64,000 nt of DNA from Nocardia puris (GTDB lineage Bacteria > Actinomycetota > Actinomycetes > Mycobacteriales > Mycobacteriaceae). The notes beneath the pieces are model-generated. The model was not told the origin of the DNA. It did no database searches and saw only the letters and a list, made by a program, of their open reading frames with translations. This document shows positions 61,901-64,000 of this stretch, one piece after another; positions within the stretch are counted from its first letter, which is position 1; every line of letters starts with the position of its first letter. Both the position numbers and the translations under genes were made by a program. Where the stretch lies: the NCBI RefSeq assembly GCF_003315035.1, contig NZ_QNRE01000013.1:62001-126000 (forward strand), in the 5' to 3' direction.

Positions 61901-64000
61901 CGGGCGCGGCGACCACCTCGCCCAGCACCGCCCGCAGTCGGTCGGCCAGCGCTCGCGCGGCTTCCTCGGTGACGAGGTCGCGGCGATGCTGGAGCCTGAC
62001 CCGCAGCTCGCCGCCGAGCTCGACCTGCACCGCCACCGGATAGTGCGTGACGTTCACGCCGTGCAGATCCGCGATCTCCAGACCGTCGATGGACCCGTAC
62101 GCCTGGCGCAGTCCCTCGGCGTCCACCGGATAGGACTCGTAGGCCACCAGGGAGTCGAACAGCTCCCCCGCCCCCGCGATCCGCTGGATCTCCGCCAACC
62201 CGATCTGGTGCCGATCCAGCAGCGAAACCTGTTCCGCTTGCAGCGCTTTCAGCAGCTCGCCGACGGGCGACGCGGCGTCGAAGCGGACTCGCACCGGCAG
62301 GGTGTTGGCGAACAGGCCCACCATGTCGTCCACGCCGTCCACCTGCGGCGGCCTGCCCGACACCACGGCGCCGAACACCACATCGTCCCGACCGGCGCCG
62401 GACGCCAGCACCAGGCCCCACGCCGCCTGCACGACGGTGTTGACCGTGATTTCGTGCGCCGAGGCGAACGCGACCAGCGCGGCCGTCTCCTCCGCCGACA
62501 GATCCGCCGCGCATTCCCCGTGCCCCTCCCACGGCACGGAAGGTCGCGGCACTACCTCGGTCAACCGGAACGGATGCAGACCCTCGAGCGCGGTGCGCCA
62601 CGCCTCCCTGGCACCGTCACGGTCGTAGCTGGCCAGCCACGCGAGGTAGTCCCGGTACGGCCGCACCGGGGCGAGCAGCGTCGAATCCCCGTCCGCCGCA
62701 TAGGCGATCAGGAGTTCCTTCATCAGCAACGGCATGGACCAGCCGTCCAGCAGCAGGTGGTGCGCGGTGAGCACCAGGTGCATCCGGCCGGACTCGGCGC
62801 GGTACACCGTGAACCGCAACAGCGGTGCGACGGCGGGGTCGAATCCCGTAACGGCCTCCGCCGCAAGCAGTTCCGTGGGTTCGGTGTCGGCCGCCTCGGT
62901 CACCCGCCACGGCACCGGCAGCCCCTCGGCGACGATCTGGACCGGCACGCCCTCGGCCGTCGCGCCGAACGCCGACCGCAGCGCGGCGTGCCGATCCAGC
63001 ACCGCCTGCGCCGAACGGCGCAACCGGTCCAGATCCACCACACCCGACAGTTCCACTGCCAGTTGCAGCAGGTACGGGTCGCGATCGTCCGAAACCTGGG
63101 TCAGGAACAGCAATCCGCCCTGCAACGGCGCGAGCGGCAGCACGTCGGACAGGCCGGGGCGCTCCCGCTCCCAGATGTCGATTTCGGCCTGGGTGACCTG
63201 GACCAGTGGAACGTCCGACGGCGTCAGACCACCCGCGGCGGGATCGTGCGCGTGCTCCGCCAGCACCGTCAACGCGGCGATCCACGACTCCGCCAGCTCG
63301 CGCACGGCGGCCTCGTCGAGCAGGGCCGAGGCGTAGGAGAACGAGGCGGTCAGGCGCGGGCCGTCGGCCGAATCACCTACGATCGCATTGATATCCACCA
63401 CCGCCGCGGCGGGCATGTCCGCGTCCGGAGCGGGTGCGGGATCGCCCCATTCGGCGGTCGGCAACCAGCTGCCGTCCGACAGCGCCTCGGGCACCTCGCC
63501 GGAGGAGACGCGGCCCAGGTAGTTGAAGCCGATCTGGCCGAGCGATCCCTCCAGCGCAGCGGCACCCAAGTGGCGCAGGATGCCGAAACCGATGCCCTTG
63601 TCCGGCACGGCATTCAGCTGTTCCTTGACCGACTTCAGCAGCGCCGCCGTGGCCGCGCCACCGTGCCACGCGGCCCGTGCGTCGAGACCGGACAGGTCGA
63701 GCGCCACGGGGTACATGCTGGTGAACCAGCCGACCGTGCGCGTGAGATCGGCTCCGGGGACGGCGCTTTCCTCACGCCCGTGCCCTTCCAACCGCACGCG
63801 GGTAGCGGGTGCGTCGACACCACGTGCAGCGCGCCACGTGCGCACCGCGAGGGCGAGCGCGGCGAGCAGTCCGTCGTTCGCACCGGCCCGGTAGCGGTTC
63901 GGCAGTTCGGTCAGCACGGCGTGCGTGGCCTCGGGCGGCAACGTCACCGTGACGGTACGCACCGTGGCCGCGGTGTCCACCGACGGATCCGGTTCGCGTA
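49983..64000 (-). CDS. Non-ribosomal peptide synthetase, 3' part (5' end outside window)
   Basis: At least 4672 codons in one frame; the 5' end runs out of the window. Domains in protein order with rough positions: partial epimerisation E (64000-63260), C (63160-61940, HHLLLDG near 62755), half-condensation C' (61860-61160), A (61110-59640), T (GGDSI, 59530-59480), E (59345-57900, HHYAIDG near 58855), C (57815-56560), C' (56490-55790), A (55740-54270), T (54170-54110), C (53980-52640, HHISADG near 53590), A (52560-51120), T (51015-50975), TE (50860-49983, LGWSLGG near 50597). The chain ends at the thioesterase. Alternating E domains mean D-amino acids at two positions at least. A-domain pocket residues (read by eye): DPLISGGII, DQEISGGVG and DLWHLIVVS; I cannot name the substrates. 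Product unknown, possibly a peptidolipid or siderophore. Confidence 0.94.
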   Translation of the reverse strand, partial: REPDPSVDTAATVRTVTVTLPPEATHAVLTELPNRYRAGANDGLLAALALAVRTWRAARGVDAPATRVRLEGHGREESAVPGADLTRTVGWFTSMYPVALDLSGLDARAAWHGGAATAALLKSVKEQLNAVPDKGIGFGILRHLGAAALEGSLGQIGFNYLGRVSSGEVPEALSDGSWLPTAEWGDPAPAPDADMPAAAVVDINAIVGDSADGPRLTASFSYASALLDEAAVRELAESWIAALTVLAEHAHDPAAGGLTPSDVPLVQVTQAEIDIWERERPGLSDVLPLAPLQGGLLFLTQVSDDRDPYLLQLAVELSGVVDLDRLRRSAQAVLDRHAALRSAFGATAEGVPVQIVAEGLPVPWRVTEAADTEPTELLAAEAVTGFDPAVAPLLRFTVYRAESGRMHLVLTAHHLLLDGWSMPLLMKELLIAYAADGDSTLLAPVRPYRDYLAWLASYDRDGAREAWRTALEGLHPFRLTEVVPRPSVPWEGHGECAADLSAEETAALVAFASAHEITVNTVVQAAWGLVLASGAGRDDVVFGAVVSGRPPQVDGVDDMVGLFANTLPVRVRFDAASPVGELLKALQAEQVSLLDRHQIGLAEIQRIAGAGELFDSLVAYESYPVDAEGLRQAYGSIDGLEIADLHGVNVTHYPVAVQVELGGELRVRLQHRRDLVTEEAARALADRLRAVLGEVVAAPERTPAEVDAALDRRGDVLSRTRYWRSVLDGLPVELNLPVDHQISPMSASTGSFDFPVDHALEQLARSHDTTVFTVAYAAFAALLARLSGAGDIAIAALAPGPETSDAEDSLILRTDVRGDVSMADLLARADEVVRQAFANADLPLAEVLRLLGHEPHGPRHPLARVMVSSGERIPLAASAFDLSLHVRETESGVAARLTYDRDLFEASTVAVFAQRFLRLLGAAVAAPRTPLGDLPLLADIEFAELTSVAPDDVMATGLLPDLLVRGVAFGRDRVAVRYLDRSVTYGELDSVTSRVARLLIDRGIGPERLVAVALPRSYDMVASVVAVAKAGGAHIPLDPGYPADRLRHMVIDSGAALGITVAEYADRLPRDIDWLVLDDPATDQACAAYSDAPVTDADRRAPLRMSNPAYVIYTSGSTGVPKGVTVTHAGLGGLLDEAVRRYGITAEHRMLHICAPSFDPSVLEWLCALASGATLVVVPPQVAGGGELGELLRAEAVTHAIITPAVLGTVDPAGLDALEVLSVGGDVTTPDLLAAWQPGRRYLNGYGPTETTIISSYAELVAGQPITVGEPVRGMSALVLDARLKPVPPGVAGELYLAGGGLARGYRHRSGLTAQRFVADPWGAPGARMYRTGDIVRWRSAAPGRRALEYVGRGDEQVKVRGFRVELGEIDAVLTAHADVATAVTVARATTSGATALVSYVVATPGRTVETAALTEHAAAVLPAHMVPAAVVVLAALPLTTNGKVDRKALPEPVFETTSSRAPLNPVEARLVELFAKVLGLPEVGVDDSFFAIGGDSILSIQLVSRAKAAGLIFTARDVFEQRTVAALARVAGATGTAATVLAELPGGGVGDVPLTPILAESLATGVHNRFAQTMVLALPEGIDRAGLVATLGAVVDRHDALRARVSNEDGRWRFEVQPVGAVDVDALVSELEVPSAPPRAARGDSTTPAPIGVGDVDAVQEPGAWAREVSSDIGGAAMDSALSTLDPAAGRMIACAWVRRPGGRDVLAIAAHHYAIDGVSWRIVIPDLVTAWAQHAAGQRISLPEVGTSLRRWAHALVDAAPARADEIDYWQRILATPDPLFGSRALDGAVDTEATVRSFTVRVPAGVSEALLRALPARYRGGVHDGLLAALALAVRKWRARRGLDTPVTRLRLEGHGREETVVPGADLTRTVGWFTSVYPVSLDLSPFPVDADDAALAAILRSVKEQLIAVPDKGIGFGMLRALHPAAADALAGDIGQIGFNYLGRTSTGEVGDGSWLPTAELGEFEIEYARTMPLSTVVDINALAADTDAGTVLDASFRYAGDLLAEADVRELADEWTAALAALAAHLDHPEAGGLTPSDVPLVRTGQTELDGWRRVYGELADVLPLSPLQGSLRVLMELLDGSVDAYVIQLAARLRGDLDVDRLRRAAQTILDRHANLRAAFVTAADGSQVQVIADRVAVPWRVVGEVEEAELPGLLVAEQRRGFDPAVAPLLRFTLYTTGPGCAHLVLTGHHILLDGWSMPLLMKELLVLYATGGDTVPLPAVRPYRDYLRWLARQDREAARAAWLTVLSDVSPTLLGPELTWPAPTGDGFGLCEFALSDTETSALTTYASAAEVTPNTVVQAAWGLVLAGATGRDDVVFGATISGRPAQLDGVGDMIGLFVDAIPVRVRFAPDKTARDLVDELQVEQASLLDHHHLGLDAIQRVTGLGELFDTMLVFESYPVDEEGLRHASGALDGLRIDDLRGSDHTHYPITVLVFLNETLVVQVKYRRDLVSEEAARAVAARLRRVLGDLVADADRAAAEIALLQTTDAGDPLTRSRYWRTALAGLPERLDLSGISGRVDGHVVYPEPVEHQHIRQNTPRGRLEFTVPETIRDGVHSLADRAGVTRFAVARTALAVLLARLTGSDDLAIGTPVPGGVHAELVLRSKVDRAAGFLDHLGEAHRTEFDAVAHADIPFEDLVDLAGATRAPGGHPLFQVSLSYRIPPDAAADLAMALPEAGHGEMSFSRDIFDDAGADLLVRRFLRLLGAVVENPETPVGDLPVLVGDEHEQLTRQNGGTPPPAATLPELLCHGVEFGRDRTAVRAAGREYAYGELDARSSRLARVLIARGAGPETVVALALRRSYEMIVAIWAVAKTGAAYLPIDPSHPAERVRYLVEDSGAALGLTVAEHAPGLSGAVTWLTLDDPALTDVCATRSDEPITDADRLAPLRISHAAYVIYTSGSTGLPKGVTVTHAGLSSLVAHSTGLLGLRKHHRMLHVCSPGFDQSVEELVTAFHAGATVVVADPDIVGGAELHDLLRTERVTHTIITPTLLGTLDPAHLDHLEVVSAGGEATTPELLEKWAPGRRFVNGYGPTETTVGATYTTLTVGQRITIGRPVPGLRATVLDSRLHPVPVGVTGELYLSGPALARGYHARSVLSAERFVADAWGRPGERMYRTGDLVRWLETPAGPELEYLGRTDFQVKIRGYRIELGEIDAVLVAHPGVDIAVTIGRENASGATALVSYVTGSDLNADVLTEWAARALPAHMVPSAIVVLDALPLTPVGKLDRKALPAPEFAARAYREPSSTAEHLVAEVFAEVLGVERVGADDNFFDLGGNSLLATRVTARLGAALDTRVPVRVLFTAPTVAACARELAAAPGAENRPALVAGPRPQDIPLSPAQQRMWFLNRFDTTSTAYTIPVALRLTGDLDVDAMRAAFTDLVTRHEILRTVYPQRADGPVQVVLPIEHRDVPTLEVAQAENVESAVAEVVSTTFDVTDAVPLRAVLFGVTDGEYVLALVVHHISADGFSGGPLVRDLATAYLARTQGRAPAWSPLPVQYADYTLWQRVVLGDENDPDSAAAAQLAYWRDALAGLPDQLELPRDRPRPAVQSFAGGQVPLRVDAATHAALSDLARAHGATLFMVVHTALAVLLAELSGTDDIAVGTPVAGRGDAVLDDLIGMFVNTLVFRTHVDHDADFTELLSRQRDSDLRAFAHADIPFERLVEVLNPARSTARHPLFQVGLSFQNLALAPMTLPGLTVSPWETDRRLSQFDLHVIVADGYDEQGRAMGITGHITYATALFDESTVREFADRFTRLLEIVAGRPRVRVGDIDLLTPRERALILTDRNRTAHPVPAATLVALLDATVAATPDAIALVAADGTATAYADLDARVNRLARYLIATGVRAESRVALALRRSADLVIAMYAVSKAGGAYVPIDPDQPALRHDHILETAEPICVLTDADAAFTTARVPVVRLDRLHLAAVDAGPVTDADRLVPLRQAHTAYVIFTSGSTGRPKGVAVTHEAIVNQLRWKTAEFGMTADDAVLLKTAATFDLSVWEFWSAAVCGGRVVLAAPDGHRDPEYLNELMAREDVTTLHAVPSMLDALTAGALPKSLRRILAIGEALPPVLAERVARVAPDAALYNVYGPTEAAVSITSHRVRCPGNLPIGTPVWNSQVYVLDARLRPVLPGVPGELYVAGAQLARGYFGRPDLTAERFVANPFESGARMYRTGDMVVWNAEGELEYRGRADFQVKIRGFRIELGEVDAVLFDHPDVAVAVTVGRENQAGATVLVSYVVPAPGRALEGDELLTWAARSLPSHMVPAAIVVLDELPLNSVGKLDRAALPTPPLATRAYRAPGTALEIAVCAAFADVLRVDRIGLDDNFFELGGTSLLATTLAARLSDVVAERVPVSRIFTAPTPAAIAAECRSTAPDSAFDILLPLRPSATGEPLFCVHPIGGIAWSFAGLAAHLDRPIYGLQSPALGSEAPLPDSIEDWARVYVDHLRTVQPHGPYHLLGWSLGGVLAHAMAVQLQDEGEQVALLAMLDSRLRHVGDYTATGVTLADLLGGLAGVGVPGSPVRDVSLWDLRRTHGGACSDLEAADVGPSDDPGAESIPATVARVVSRRLPEPFASMDPAHLERIVTAALASASLDAEYRPRPFDGDLQFFTAAADPPADPPADSWRSSVTGRIHDHPLPVTHWQMTSPTALERIARVLAGIHDR

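Overview
The window is high-GC DNA with frequent GTG/TTG starts, four-base ATGA/GTGA overlaps between genes, an actinobacterial FadE5-type acyl-CoA dehydrogenase, an NDMA-type alcohol dehydrogenase, many TetR/MarR/PadR/GbsR regulators and a giant NRPS. This points to a mycolic-acid actinomycete, most likely Nocardia or a close relative. The genus is an inference; no rRNA or tRNA gene was seen. I found no insertion sequence, phage or CRISPR array.

Left third (1-19.4 kb). A LacI regulator is divergent from an ECF vitamin/metabolite transporter operon: double HAD hydrolase, S component, fused A-A ATPase, T component. A perfect 16-bp palindrome lies between them. Next come a divergent LysR regulator and a 3-hydroxybutyrate use operon (MHS permease, 3-hydroxybutyrate dehydrogenase, acetoacetyl-CoA synthetase), then a PadR / nitronate monooxygenase pair around a perfect 22-bp palindrome. 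A decayed patch follows (MarR remnant and two NTF2-like genes with apparent single-base frameshifts), then a tandem-HTH TetR regulator, fadE5 and another TetR gene.

Middle (19.4-37.3 kb). There is an amidase with a TetR-like operator. A GAF/Fis activator and an ALDH-ADH alcohol oxidation operon share a TGTTCAG-type inverted repeat. Then come a DinB protein, two small membrane proteins, and an Abi/HEPN defence-like gene. The most unusual operon here is an 1806-residue glutamate-synthase-like protein followed, with overlapping ends, by a CysJ-like diflavin reductase and a protein resembling heme-utilisation factors. It is preceded by a good IdeR/DtxR-type iron box and has no gltD.

Right part (37.3-64 kb). 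A DUF234 remnant and a methyltransferase come first. NhaA and a TrkA-N potassium channel follow, and their 5' leaders share an almost identical 19-nt hairpin motif plus a second block, which makes a candidate cis-regulatory RNA. Two paralogous GbsR/MarR regulators stand opposite two paralogous ABC ATPase-permease pairs. A beta-lactamase-fold lipoprotein follows. The last 14 kb is the 3' part of an NRPS gene on the minus strand (E-C-C'-A-T-E-C-C'-A-T-C-A-T-TE) whose 5' end lies outside the window; C' is an extra half-condensation lobe.
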